DNA of 64,000 nt from positions 124,001 to 188,000 of the forward strand of contig NZ_VWOX01000011.1 in NCBI RefSeq assembly GCF_008629675.1. The letters are read 5' to 3'. Under the pieces are notes generated by a model. The model was not told where the DNA came from, searched no databases, and saw nothing but the letters and a program-made list of their open reading frames with translations. The stretch comes from Roseiconus nitratireducens (GTDB taxonomy: Bacteria; Planctomycetota; Planctomycetia; Pirellulales; Pirellulaceae). This document shows, piece by piece, positions 37,555 to 46,413 of the stretch. Both the position numbers and the translations under genes were made by a program. Numbering within the stretch: the first letter of the stretch is position 1; each line of letters begins with the position of its first letter.

Positions 37555-38046
37555 TTACTTTCGCCAGTCCGGTCGCTTGCGCCGCGCCTTGGGATGGTGC
37601 GTGATGATCTGGAACGTGGCGTCGCGCCCGGACAGCTTTCGCCCCATCGGTCGACGGGTGGGACGGACGATGGTCGCCCGAAGCTTCTGTTCCCCTTCGA
37701 ACAACTCGTCGTCGATCTCGAATTCGACCACGCGTTTGACCAGCTCTTCCGGCACCAACTTGTTTGCCCCCGGAGGCGGTCCACCTCGATGGCCCCGATT
37801 GGGACCTGGTGCTCCGCCGGGCCCCGTTTGAGAAGAAAGCGGGCCACCGGGACCGGCCCCGCCGGTCTGCCAGACCGATCGGTGAAAGAAAACGTCGTCC
37901 CGAAAATCCTCGGCGTCGATGAATCCGTACTCCCCGTTGGGATCGACGAACCGGATCACCCCCAATCGTTTGCGCGTGATCCGAAACTTCTTCGGACGTT
38001 CGTCTTCCGGGGGTGGGCCCGGGGGTGGACTCTGTGATTCAGTCAC
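37555..38046 (-). CDS. Cold-shock-domain-like protein with Pro/Gly-rich insert
   Basis: A 163-residue protein from a GTG at 38046; the ORF extends to an ATG at 38175, but that region lacks family-like sequence. After a Pro-rich start, residues about 25-60 match the cold-shock nucleic-acid-binding fold (RLGVIRFVDPNGEYGFIDAEDFRDDVFFHRSV), including RNP-like GFID and VFFH motifs. A Gly/Pro-rich insert of about 40 residues follows, then a second beta-rich region with basic C-terminus (KARRKRPDWRK). A role in RNA or single-stranded DNA binding is inferred. It is convergent with the Exb cluster. Confidence 0.72.
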   Translation of the reverse strand: MTESQSPPPGPPPEDERPKKFRITRKRLGVIRFVDPNGEYGFIDAEDFRDDVFFHRSVWQTGGAGPGGPLSSQTGPGGAPGPNRGHRGGPPPGANKLVPEELVKRVVEFEIDDELFEGEQKLRATIVRPTRRPMGRKLSGRDATFQIITHHPKARRKRPDWRK

Positions 38047-38229
38047 CGAAGCGTGCTTGATCGTGAAAGGAAAATGCGGCGAGTGGGTTGGATACCGCAA
38101 GTTACCATCAAACGCTGATTCCGATAGCCGAAATTCCGGCCATGCCTTGGGTGGACCAGCCCCGGCGTCAGGCACAGCCTGACCTACGGCAGATTCGATT
38201 TGACGGACTTCGAATTCACGGACTGGACG

Positions 38230-38952
38230 TCAGTTCCATTCCGCTGACACTGGGGTTTGCTTCAGCCCCAGCCAGGCGGCCACCGAACGGTCGGTCGCGC
38301 GTCGAATGACCGAGGGCCACAATTGTTGGTCTCCGATCAAGATGTCGTCGCCAGTGGCGTCCAGCACATGCCACAAACCGGCATCGCATTCCGCCTTCAA
38401 TTGCTCGGTGGACCAGCCGAGGTGCCCCACGATCAGGCGGAAGGAGCTGGGTTTCCGCTTGACCAGATTCTCCAACAGGTCACGCTGTGCCGCGACGTAG
38501 ACCCCCTGCCCGGCTTCGGCTTCAGCGAATTCGCTGGCGTTGTGAATCGCCACGACTGGGCCTGAGAGAGGGCCGCCGAAGTGAATCGTTCCGAGTGTCT
38601 GTGAGGCCGACGCAACCGGGTTGTCGATCGCCCCATCGGTGCCCGCCGAAACCGGCGGCTGGATGTCCGTTCCGGGAACCTCGCCCGGCTGCGTCGTCTC
38701 GGACGGCGAAAGCCGTGAACCCGACCTGCCCTGCGGATTGGTGTCGGCGTCCTGCTGGGAGATCATTTTGGCCAGGGCCGGATGTGGGACCATGGGACGG
38801 TTCAGGAGAACCCCGAAGACTTGGTCGGCGTCGTGATGAACAATCAAACACACCGCTCGGTGGAGGACGGGGTCATCCACTAGCGTGGAGGCGACGAGCA
38901 GCTTGCCCGCCATCGAGTCGTTCGGTCCGGTCGGATGAAGATCCTGCATCAT
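38230..38952 (-). CDS. YqgE/AlgH family protein
   Basis: A 240-residue protein with the family pattern at both ends: MAGKLLVASTLVDDPVLHRAVCLIVHHD with VFGVLLNRPM near the N-terminus, and HFGGPLSGPVVAIHN, then FRLIVGHLGWSTEQLKAE in the C-terminal half. The family is widespread but has no firmly established biochemical function. The middle (about 65-115) is a longer polar insert than usual. Upstream lies a 370-base gene-free stretch; downstream is the cold-shock-like gene on the same strand, about 180 bases away. Confidence 0.92.
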   Translation of the reverse strand: MMQDLHPTGPNDSMAGKLLVASTLVDDPVLHRAVCLIVHHDADQVFGVLLNRPMVPHPALAKMISQQDADTNPQGRSGSRLSPSETTQPGEVPGTDIQPPVSAGTDGAIDNPVASASQTLGTIHFGGPLSGPVVAIHNASEFAEAEAGQGVYVAAQRDLLENLVKRKPSSFRLIVGHLGWSTEQLKAECDAGLWHVLDATGDDILIGDQQLWPSVIRRATDRSVAAWLGLKQTPVSAEWN

Positions 38953-39322
38953 TTGCCTGCGTACACTCCTAACGATGCCAACTTGGCAGTCGACGAAACT
39001 CGTTCACAATGGCAGGGTAGAAATGCAACCGGTGTGCCAATCCCTGGGAGCAGGTCCCTGGGAGCGGCCCGCCAGATTCCACGGCTCGTGATCGACGTAA
39101 ACGAAGCGAAGACAAGAGCTTATCCTCCTTGGAGGAAGGCCGATCCGGGGGCGCAATCGGCGGCGCCACGCCACGGACTGGACGCGCTGTGGGGAAACCG
39201 GGATCATTGATCCGGTGACTAAGCGAGCTCGGCCGGCAACTCGTTTCCACCCCCCCCTCGCCGCCCTGCCACGCGGCGACCATGGATCCTGTCCCCTATC
39301 ACGTCAAACCAGCCGATCCGCG
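38953..39322. other. Gene-free region with short repeats upstream of pdxH
   Basis: A 370-base region between divergent genes. It contains two close copies of TCCCTGGGAGC (near 39043 and 39056) and a short palindrome CCTCCTTGGAGG (near 39125). No ORF with a ribosome binding site and no recognised RNA is visible; a regulatory role is possible but unproven. Confidence 0.4.
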
Positions 39323-39970
39323 ATGAGCCTTTATGAAATGCGCCGCAGCTACAAGCTGGGCAGCCTGAATGAAACAGACATCGATCCGGACCCAATGGTT
39401 CAGTTTCAAACGTGGCTGCAGCAGGCGATGGAAGGAGATTTGCCGGATTGGGTCGAGGTCAACGCGATGACGCTCTCCACCACCGAACCGGACGGCCGGG
39501 TGTCCAGCCGAATCGTGCTGCTGAAGGGTTTGGACAAAGGCAAATTCTGGTTTTACACCAACTACGCCTCGGACAAGGGCCGCCAAATCGCAGACAACGC
39601 GCACGTCGCGTTGTGCTTTCTGTGGCAACACAATCAACGTCAAGTGCGCGTGGAAGGCATCGCCGAACCGGCTCCGCGAGAGCAGTCGGTGCGATACTTT
39701 CGCACGCGTCCACGCGAAAGCCAGCTGGGGGCATTGGTCAGCGACCAATCAACCGTGATCGAATCCCGAAAGGTGTTGGAAACCCGGCTGCAAGAGCTCA
39801 CAAAGAAGTACGCCGATGGGGACATCCCCTGTCCCGAACAGTGGGGCGGCTACGGCGTGACGCCGCTGCAGGTTGAGTTCTGGCAAGGGCGCGAAAAACG
39901 CTTGCACGACCGCCTGCGTTACCGGCGCGGCGAAGACAACCGATGGCTGGTTGAACGGCTAGCGCCATGA
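39323..39970 (+). CDS. pdxH: Pyridoxamine 5'-phosphate oxidase
   Basis: FMN-dependent oxidase that converts pyridoxine or pyridoxamine 5'-phosphate to pyridoxal phosphate in the cytosol. The ATG at 39323 gives the usual 215-residue length (SLYEMRRSYKLGSLNETDIDPDP). FMN-binding motifs are SSRIVLLKGLDKGKFWFYTNYASDKGRQI, and FLWQHNQRQVRVEG; the C-terminal signature WGGYGVTPLQVEFWQGREKRLHDRLRYRR is complete. It ends 16 bases before a long inverted repeat that may terminate its transcript. Confidence 0.97.
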   Translation: MSLYEMRRSYKLGSLNETDIDPDPMVQFQTWLQQAMEGDLPDWVEVNAMTLSTTEPDGRVSSRIVLLKGLDKGKFWFYTNYASDKGRQIADNAHVALCFLWQHNQRQVRVEGIAEPAPREQSVRYFRTRPRESQLGALVSDQSTVIESRKVLETRLQELTKKYADGDIPCPEQWGGYGVTPLQVEFWQGREKRLHDRLRYRRGEDNRWLVERLAP

Positions 39971-39986
39971 GCCGCCGGTTCCCACG

Positions 39987-40067
39987 GGGGGAAAAGGGGA
40001 CGGGGGTCAATAGTGCAAAGCACCCGGAGGGCCGTTCCGGCTATTGACCCCCGTCCCCTTTTCCCCC
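39987..40067. repeat. Perfect 27-base inverted repeat (large hairpin)
   Basis: The left arm at 39987-40013 and right arm at 40041-40067 are exact reverse complements. Each is built of G-runs and C-runs (core GGGGACGGGGGTCAATAG), with a 27-base spacer. It fills the space between the convergent pdxH and PVC cytochrome genes. It could act as a bidirectional transcription stop, but the size and perfection suggest a mobile REP-type or MITE-like element. Confidence 0.9.
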
Positions 40068-40074
40068 TTCTCGC

Positions 40075-43000
40075 TCACTTGCTGGTGAACGTCACGTCGT
40101 CACTTCGAATGGCGATTGACTCTGGCAGGTCGCGGGCGTCGATCTGCAGCAACAGCGTGTGTTCTCCCGCGGGCACCGGAACCGGTTCTCCGATCGAACC
40201 GACTTCCTTGCCATCGATCCACAGCGTTCCTCGCTGCAGGTTGTCCACGTCGAACGTGGCCTGCGTCTCGGAACCGGCCTGGATCTTGGTCCGGAGGTAA
40301 AGATTGACCAAGGCGATGTTGCGCGGCTGAGCAGTCAACTGACGGAGTGTTTCGCGGTCGATCTTACCGCTAACGCGTGCCTGCAGCGGTTTCCAGCCTT
40401 CGGTCCGCTCGCCGGAAATGATCGCCTGGTTGCCCTGCTGTTCGATCCGGTGCGTCCCGGCCAGGACCTCCAACACGCGGGCCACGTTCTGGCGACTGGC
40501 ATCATACGGTCCGGGTTTACCCAATTGCGTCAGGAAACGAATCAGGTCCAGTTGGTCTTGTTGGGAAATGCGATCCAGCAAGGCGGCTGGCATCAGTGAC
40601 TGGCCCTGCTTGACCTCCAACACATCGGCCTCGGGAATCCGAACCAATTGGTTGGAGGCATCACGAAGCACGATTTCCGTGTCCGTGCTGCCGGATTCGA
40701 TTCCCGAGAACACCTGTCCCGATTCGGTCAAAACCACCACGGAGTGATAATTCTCTTTGATCTTCGCATTCGGATCGAACAGGGATTCGATGATGTAATC
40801 GATCGGCGCGCTGGCACCCAAACTGGTCATGTCCGGGCCAACCTTTCCGCCAACACCTCCGATCGCGTGACAGGTCACGCATTGCAGTTGGGTCCTGCGA
40901 TACACCAGCTCGCCGCGTTCGGCGTCGCCTTTGGCGGTCACCAACTGGCGGAGCTCCAGAGCTCGCTCGGGTGTCCATTCCGCGGCGGTCATGGTCAATC
41001 CGGTCTTCGGCATCAACGCTTCCACAAGCGCAGGTGCGTCGCGTCCACCTTCTCGTGCGGCGCGAACCCCGGCCCGGGCGGCAACCTGGGTGACTGCGTC
41101 GCCGGGCAAGCCGTCGATCAACAATGATTCACCGTTCTTGGCGGACAACATGGCACGCCACAACGTCAACGCCTGTTGTTCGGATTCGACATCCGCGAGA
41201 ACGTGATAGAAGGGTTGCACCGCACGGCCGGGATCGGCCGCCGCCAGAGCTTCGACCGCAGCCACCTGAATGTCGCGGCTGTCGGCCGTGGTTGCCAGAC
41301 GCGTCAGATGTTCAATCGCCGCGTCTCCGCCGCAAGCACGCAGCGACGCAATCGCCTTGGTTCGAATGTCCGTGTCGTTGGAGGCGGTGCCGGCGATTTC
41401 CGCCAACTGCGGAACCAACCAGCGGACTTTCCAGGCGCCGCACAGTTGAACCGCGGCGGCCCGTTGCCGTGGATCGTCGCTGGAGAGCAACGGTTTGAGG
41501 TCTTCACCCGGTTTCCCCGCAACGTCGGGGCGCACCCGGCGTGCCGTGGCCGCTTCGGCCATCGCTTGCAGGGCGCGAACGGTTGTCTGCGGGTCGAAGT
41601 TTCCTGCAAAGGTTTGTCGGTACAGCACCGCCAACTCCTCGGGGCCACCGGCCTTGGCGATCAACTCAATCCACGGCCCACTTCCGTCGCGGGAGATCTC
41701 ATGTTCGGCAAGATACTGCCCCAGAAACTGCTTGGCCTTCTCCGGCTGGACGGACAACAAAACAAATTCCAGTGGCTTGCGCTGATTGGCTTCACCCCAG
41801 ACGGGATCCTGAAGGTTGGCGATCAACGCATCCGCGTTTTGATCGACCATTAGGAACAGGGCGTGCTCGATGAAACGATCCAGCGGTCGATTCAGGGCCT
41901 GAAGTGATTGCCTGGCGGCATCCAGACCTCCCAGCGTGGCAAACGCCCGAACCGCTTCTAAACGCGTGCGAGGATTGTCATCAACGACCAGCTTTTCCAG
42001 ACGCATCATCGCTGCGGCGCGATCAATGGTCGCGCTCGGATCACCGGGGTTGCTCCAGTGCGCCAAAACGCGCGTGGCCGCGGCCCGCGCGTTACCGTCA
42101 TCGCCGGAGAGCAACTGGTCCAGCCAGTCGTTCTGGGACGCACCCACTGCGGCGGATAACCGCAAAGCCTGGATGTGTTGCTGAGGTGTTTCGCACAGGC
42201 TCCAAAGGTCCGACAGACGGGCCGCGGTCTGTTCGCTCCGTTCGATCAGAAGGCGGCGGGCGTGGGCGATCCGATAGCGGTCATCGGAAATCAGATGCGC
42301 GAACAGTTCATCGGTCGACTGCTTGGTCAGATCAAGCGGCCGTTGCGAGGGACGCCCCTTTGTGGTCACGCGCCAGATCCGACCGTGCCAGCGGTCTCGA
42401 CGGGGGTCCCGAAAATCGACTTCGCCGTGATTGATGATCGGGTTGGACCAGTCGGCGATGTACAACGCGCCGTCGGGACCGAGTTTGACATCGATCGGCC
42501 GAAACGTGCTCTCGCTCGTTCGCAGCAGATCATCTTCTTGCGAGGCAACGAAGCCCGACCCGGATTCTTGCAATGAGAACCGAGTCACGCGATTGGCGCG
42601 AAAATCACAGGTGACGAACGACCCTTGCCAGGCTTCGGGAAAGCTCTCGGAGCGAATGATCTCGGCTCCGCAAAACTTCGGATAGCTTCCCGGGCTGATC
42701 AAATCGAGTGTCCGACGCGCCCCCGGGGTGGGATTGAACGTCGCACCTGGAAACACGTATGCAATGCCTTCGAATCCCGCACCGTCGGTCATGAAAGAGT
42801 TCCCCAGCGCATCGAACTGATGTCCCCACGGGTTCCACAATCCTCGGAAAAACACCTCCATGTGTTTGCTTTGGGTATCGAAACGAAAACCGCCACCGGC
42901 TTTCAATCGAACCACCCCGTGCGGCGTTTCGGTATCGGTGCGGGTGTAAACCGACTGGTTCATGTACAGCCGCCCGTCGGGCCCGAACACCAGCGTGTGC

Positions 43001-44442
43001 AAGTTGTGGTGCGTGTCCTCGGTGCCAAACCCGCTAAGAACCCGCTCGCGGCGGTCGGCTTGTCCGTCCCCGTCGGTGTCTTGCAGAAACAGCAGGTCCG
43101 TGCTTTGAGCGACATACACACCGCCGTCCCCGGGGGCGATCCCCGTTGGAATCAGCAGCGAATCGGCAAACACCGTGGATTGATCGGCGGTGCCGTCGCC
43201 GTCGCTGTCTTCCAACACCAGCACCTTATCGGGCAATCCCTGGCCGACTTCGATCATCGGGTAGGCTTCACTGCTGGCAACCCACAACCGTCCCTGGGCA
43301 TCAAAGTTCATGTGGATGGGCTTGTTCAACAGCGGATTCTCCGCCCACAGCGTCACCTCCAGCCCGTCACCGACGACGAACTCTGGTGTCGTTTGCGGCG
43401 TGAATTCGGCGAACTTGGATTCCAGACGTGGTTGGGGCGAAGGGACTTCGCTGGGATCCAATCCACGAAGCGACGCGATGCGTTGCTCCTGCTTGACGAT
43501 CAACGCATCGAACTGTGGAATCTCAGCAGCGTTCTGGCCCTGTTCATGCTTTCGAAAGCCGAACACGTAGGCCATGTTGGCCGGCCGCGAACGGTGGAAC
43601 CACAACCGGTTCTTTTCCAAAATCGCCTGTCGCAGCGGCTCGGTTTGGTCATCGTCTTGCCAACGGCCATCCTTCAATCCCGCTTGCTCTTCGATCGCCG
43701 TCGCAAGCGCTCGATAGCCTGCCGCGTTCAAATGGATCGGATCCTTTCGCAGTTCAGGCTCGGTTGCCACTTGTCTCAGGTCGACGAAAACCCCGCCGGC
43801 CCGTTCACTCAGCCCGGACACGATGCCGGTGACCTGATCGATGACGTTCTGGGAAACCAAGGCGTCCCCGACCGGACGGATCGGTGAAAGGAACACAAAG
43901 CGACAGTCGGGGGAGATGCCGCGGGTGGCGTCGATCAATCGTTGGAAGTTCGCCTCAAACGTTTGGAGCCCTGCGGCACGCTGCTCGGGCGCCTGGGCCG
44001 CGATCTCCAAGGCGTTGGCCATCCCGTAGCCGAACACCGCCACGGTCGGCCGGGTCAGCTCGATTTGACGCTGCAGTTGGCGCCATCCTTCGTCGGGCTC
44101 TTCGCGACCAGCCTGCACCAGACTGAGCCCGAATCGGGACTGCCCCGCCGGCGTGTCCGCATTCCAACCCAAGTTCCGAAATGTCACGTCGGCCGAGGGA
44201 AAGGCGGTGGTCATCATCACTTCGACCCAACCGAAGTACTGCTCCTGCTCGATCAGCCCGTCGCCGATCAGGACCACGCGATCGCCATCGCCCAGCGACA
44301 CGGCCGGCGCGGCGACGACCGACGGAAGGGGCACCGTCCAAAGGACGATCAGCGAGAAGACGATCCGCACGGTGGTGTGGCGGAGGGAAGTCCACATCGT
44401 GGCACGGCGATCGCCCGAAAAGCGTCGGGATAACGGATGCAT
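40075..44442 (-). CDS. PVC-type dehydrogenase/cytochrome fusion with SGNH-like domain
   Basis: A 1455-residue exported protein. The ATG at 44442 is preferred because the open frame before it runs into the glnII terminator; a second candidate at 44397 begins the signal peptide itself. Order: signal peptide (about 20-45); SGNH/GDSL-like domain (about 50-290) in which the nucleophile motif reads GDG at residues 60-62 instead of GDS, while DPIHLN retains the Asp/His pair; a propeller-like PVC membrane-bound dehydrogenase domain (about 360-730); HEAT repeats (about 760-1090); and a haem-binding CVTCH at about residue 1187 with the PVC C-terminal domain. It probably oxidises a carbohydrate-like substrate in the periplasm (inference). 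Confidence 0.93.
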   Translation of the reverse strand: MHPLSRRFSGDRRATMWTSLRHTTVRIVFSLIVLWTVPLPSVVAAPAVSLGDGDRVVLIGDGLIEQEQYFGWVEVMMTTAFPSADVTFRNLGWNADTPAGQSRFGLSLVQAGREEPDEGWRQLQRQIELTRPTVAVFGYGMANALEIAAQAPEQRAAGLQTFEANFQRLIDATRGISPDCRFVFLSPIRPVGDALVSQNVIDQVTGIVSGLSERAGGVFVDLRQVATEPELRKDPIHLNAAGYRALATAIEEQAGLKDGRWQDDDQTEPLRQAILEKNRLWFHRSRPANMAYVFGFRKHEQGQNAAEIPQFDALIVKQEQRIASLRGLDPSEVPSPQPRLESKFAEFTPQTTPEFVVGDGLEVTLWAENPLLNKPIHMNFDAQGRLWVASSEAYPMIEVGQGLPDKVLVLEDSDGDGTADQSTVFADSLLIPTGIAPGDGGVYVAQSTDLLFLQDTDGDGQADRRERVLSGFGTEDTHHNLHTLVFGPDGRLYMNQSVYTRTDTETPHGVVRLKAGGGFRFDTQSKHMEVFFRGLWNPWGHQFDALGNSFMTDGAGFEGIAYVFPGATFNPTPGARRTLDLISPGSYPKFCGAEIIRSESFPEAWQGSFVTCDFRANRVTRFSLQESGSGFVASQEDDLLRTSESTFRPIDVKLGPDGALYIADWSNPIINHGEVDFRDPRRDRWHGRIWRVTTKGRPSQRPLDLTKQSTDELFAHLISDDRYRIAHARRLLIERSEQTAARLSDLWSLCETPQQHIQALRLSAAVGASQNDWLDQLLSGDDGNARAAATRVLAHWSNPGDPSATIDRAAAMMRLEKLVVDDNPRTRLEAVRAFATLGGLDAARQSLQALNRPLDRFIEHALFLMVDQNADALIANLQDPVWGEANQRKPLEFVLLSVQPEKAKQFLGQYLAEHEISRDGSGPWIELIAKAGGPEELAVLYRQTFAGNFDPQTTVRALQAMAEAATARRVRPDVAGKPGEDLKPLLSSDDPRQRAAAVQLCGAWKVRWLVPQLAEIAGTASNDTDIRTKAIASLRACGGDAAIEHLTRLATTADSRDIQVAAVEALAAADPGRAVQPFYHVLADVESEQQALTLWRAMLSAKNGESLLIDGLPGDAVTQVAARAGVRAAREGGRDAPALVEALMPKTGLTMTAAEWTPERALELRQLVTAKGDAERGELVYRRTQLQCVTCHAIGGVGGKVGPDMTSLGASAPIDYIIESLFDPNAKIKENYHSVVVLTESGQVFSGIESGSTDTEIVLRDASNQLVRIPEADVLEVKQGQSLMPAALLDRISQQDQLDLIRFLTQLGKPGPYDASRQNVARVLEVLAGTHRIEQQGNQAIISGERTEGWKPLQARVSGKIDRETLRQLTAQPRNIALVNLYLRTKIQAGSETQATFDVDNLQRGTLWIDGKEVGSIGEPVPVPAGEHTLLLQIDARDLPESIAIRSDDVTFTSK

Positions 44443-44587
44443 GAAGGTCAATCCGAACAGGAGGGAGGGAGTCTCGGTCAGGCGGGAAATGTTGCAGCAG
44501 CAGCGAACCATTGTATCCGGAGAATTTGTATCCGTCGGGATCGAACTCAATGGCGATCGGAACCGGCGAGGGCGGCTGATGGCAAAC

Positions 44588-44619
44588 AAAAAACCCGGCA
44601 GCGAATGCTCGCTGCCGGG
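44588..44619 (-). terminator. Rho-independent terminator of glnII
   Basis: On the minus strand an 11-base GC-rich perfect stem (CCCGGCAGCGA with its complement) and a 4-base loop are followed by six T residues. It lies 75 bases after the glnII stop codon, as expected for the end of that transcript. Confidence 0.92.
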
Positions 44620-44694
44620 CTGTTTCGAATGTCGATCGCTGAAGGCGACTCGGACGCCGCGACGGGTGCGCGGCGTCCGTGCTGGCGGTTCGTC

Positions 44695-45714
44695 TTAGAC
44701 GGGAACCGCGGCGCTCTTGACCGTTGCGATGATGGCGCTGGCCACCATGTAGGGGTCGGCGTTGGAAGCCGGCCGACGGTCTTCCAACCAACCTTTCCAT
44801 CCGTTCTCGACCGTTCCGATCGGAATCCGGATCGAAGCACCACGGTCCGACACGCCGTAGCTGAACTTGTCGATCGACTGGGTTTCGTGCAGACCGGTCA
44901 GACGCTGGTCGTTGTCGGCACCGTAAACGTCGATGTGTTCCTTGATCCGCGGCTCGAACGCCTGGCAGATGGTTTCGTACACTTCCTGGCTGCCGCACGT
45001 ACGAAGCAACTCGTTGGAGAAGTTCGCGTGCATGCCGCTGCCGTTCCAGTCACCTTTGACCGGCTTGCAGTGCAGGTTGACGCCGACACCATGAGCTTCC
45101 GCGATGCGCTCCAACAGGTAACGGGCAACCCAGATCTGGTCGCCGGCTTGTTGGGCGCCCTTGGCGAAGATCTGATACTCCCACTGACCCATCATCACTT
45201 CGGCGTTGATGCCTTCGACGTTCAAGCCAGCCTCCAGGCACAGTTCCAGGTGCTCTTCGACGATCTCGCGACCGACCGCTTTGCCGGTACCGACGCTGCA
45301 GTAGTACGGACCTTGCGGACCCGGGTATCCCTTTTCCGGGAAGCCGAGCGGCTTGTCGGTGACCAGATCCCAGAGGGTGTACTCCTGCTCGAAGCCGAAC
45401 CAGAAATCATCATCGTCATCATCGATGGTGGCCCGGCCGTTGGTGCGGTGCGGGGTTCCGTCGGCGTTCAGCACTTCGCACATCACCAGGAAGCTGGTGC
45501 CGCTGCGACCCGGATCGGGGCAAACGAAGACGGGCTTGAGCAGGCAGTCCGAAGCTCCACCGGGAGCCTGTTCGGTAGACGAACCGTCAAACGACCACAT
45601 CGGCGCATCTTCGACGTTCCCGCTGAAGTCTTTGACGACCTTGGTCTTACTTCGCAAGCTTTGCGTGGGTTGATAACCATCCAACCAGATGTATTCCAAC
45701 TTGCACTTGGTCAT
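44695..45714 (-). CDS. glnII: Type II (eukaryote-like) glutamine synthetase
   Basis: ATP-dependent formation of glutamine from glutamate and ammonium. At 339 residues it is a short GSII, not the 470-residue GSI. Visible signatures are WSFDGSSTEQAPGGASDCLLKPV (N-terminal half, ammonium/Mn site), FGFEQEYTLWD, INAEVMMGQWEYQIF, GSGMHANFS, and ASIRIP near the C-terminus. GSII lacks the adenylylated Tyr of GSI, so control is likely transcriptional. A strong Shine-Dalgarno (AGGGGGAA at 45723-45730, minus strand) sits 8 bases before the ATG and a clear terminator follows, so this is a single-gene unit. Confidence 0.97.
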   Translation of the reverse strand: MTKCKLEYIWLDGYQPTQSLRSKTKVVKDFSGNVEDAPMWSFDGSSTEQAPGGASDCLLKPVFVCPDPGRSGTSFLVMCEVLNADGTPHRTNGRATIDDDDDDFWFGFEQEYTLWDLVTDKPLGFPEKGYPGPQGPYYCSVGTGKAVGREIVEEHLELCLEAGLNVEGINAEVMMGQWEYQIFAKGAQQAGDQIWVARYLLERIAEAHGVGVNLHCKPVKGDWNGSGMHANFSNELLRTCGSQEVYETICQAFEPRIKEHIDVYGADNDQRLTGLHETQSIDKFSYGVSDRGASIRIPIGTVENGWKGWLEDRRPASNADPYMVASAIIATVKSAAVPV

Positions 45715-45730
45715 AAATCAGATTCCCCCT

Positions 45731-46058
45731 AGGTGAATCATAAGAGTGGACCCTTGAAGACACGCGTCGTTTCAAGTGCGGCGTGCCTCCGTGTAACAAC
45801 AACGTCTACCTAACGCGTCCGAAGTGAGTTGCCGGCTTGTGCGGAACGCCGTAGCGAATCGTCAAACCGAATCGTCACCCTTTCAGCCCAGTTGCAAGTG
45901 TAGAACCAACCGCCTCTGAGCAACTACCGACTCCGACCATGCGGCGGAGTACCGCGAGAGCCTTGCTCCATGTGCTCTCCGACTGCCCCGCTGTCAGATC
46001 GGATCGATCTGCAACGGATACAATACTTAAAATTTTCTACCACGAAAGTGACAACTCG
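45731..46058. other. Upstream region of glnII
   Basis: A 328-base stretch before the glnII ribosome binding site. An AT-rich patch (CAATACTTAAAATTTTCTAC, 46021-46040) could be part of a promoter. No confident operator or RNA element is identified. Confidence 0.4.
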
Positions 46059-46223
46059 TCACCCCTGCCCCCTGAAGGATTTGCGGCAACGCGGGCAGTA
46101 GGCCGCTCCATCGGCAAACGGGCTACACCGCTGGCACCACGCGTCCGCCTGGCCCGTCCGCTGGTAGCGGTCCTTGATTTCCCGTTGCGAGCTGTCAACG
46201 TGACGACGCGTCACGTTGACCAA
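46059..46223 (-). CDS. Possible small zinc-ribbon protein (54 codons)
   Basis: A short minus-strand frame of 54 residues, ending at a TGA at 46059-46061, contains an intact zinc-ribbon pattern: WCQRC, then 12 residues, then CPRC (CxxC...CxxC). It begins with TTG at 46223, or GTG at 46214, just after an in-frame stop. The N-terminal half is polar and helical (SSQREIKDRYQRTGQ). There is no ATG and only a weak purine-rich stretch before the TTG, and a 27-base palindrome overlaps its first codons. It could be a real small metal-binding protein or the remnant of a longer gene; no homologue can be checked here. Confidence 0.45.
   Translation of the reverse strand: MVNVTRRHVDSSQREIKDRYQRTGQADAWCQRCSPFADGAAYCPRCRKSFRGQG
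46194..46220. repeat. 27-base palindrome with 12-base arms
   Basis: The arms GTCAACGTGACG and CGTCACGTTGAC are exact reverse complements around a 3-base centre (ACG). The symmetry and length suit a dimeric regulator binding site or a tight hairpin. It coincides with the start of the possible zinc-ribbon gene and lies about 480 bases upstream of glnII. Confidence 0.7.
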
Positions 46224-46413
46224 TTACTCGTTTCCCAAAACCTTGTCCTGGCACGCTGGCGGCGGACGTTGGGAAGTCGCCGTGACGACTTGAGCGCCGG
46301 CCGGCCGCGACCGGCGGGCGGGCGACAACTTTTTACGAATCACGGCCAAGGGGCATCGCCCCGAACGAAGGAACGCCCCCGGGACGGTGACGGTGACTGC
46401 CGGCCGGGGAAGA

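Noticed and set aside
37555..38175. Longer cold-shock-like protein starting at 38175
   Set aside because: The first 43 residues lack any pattern; kept only as an alternative start.
44443..44589. N-terminal extension of the PVC cytochrome gene
   Set aside because: It reaches the glnII terminator hairpin and is not protein-like; the start at 44442 or 44397 fits the signal peptide.
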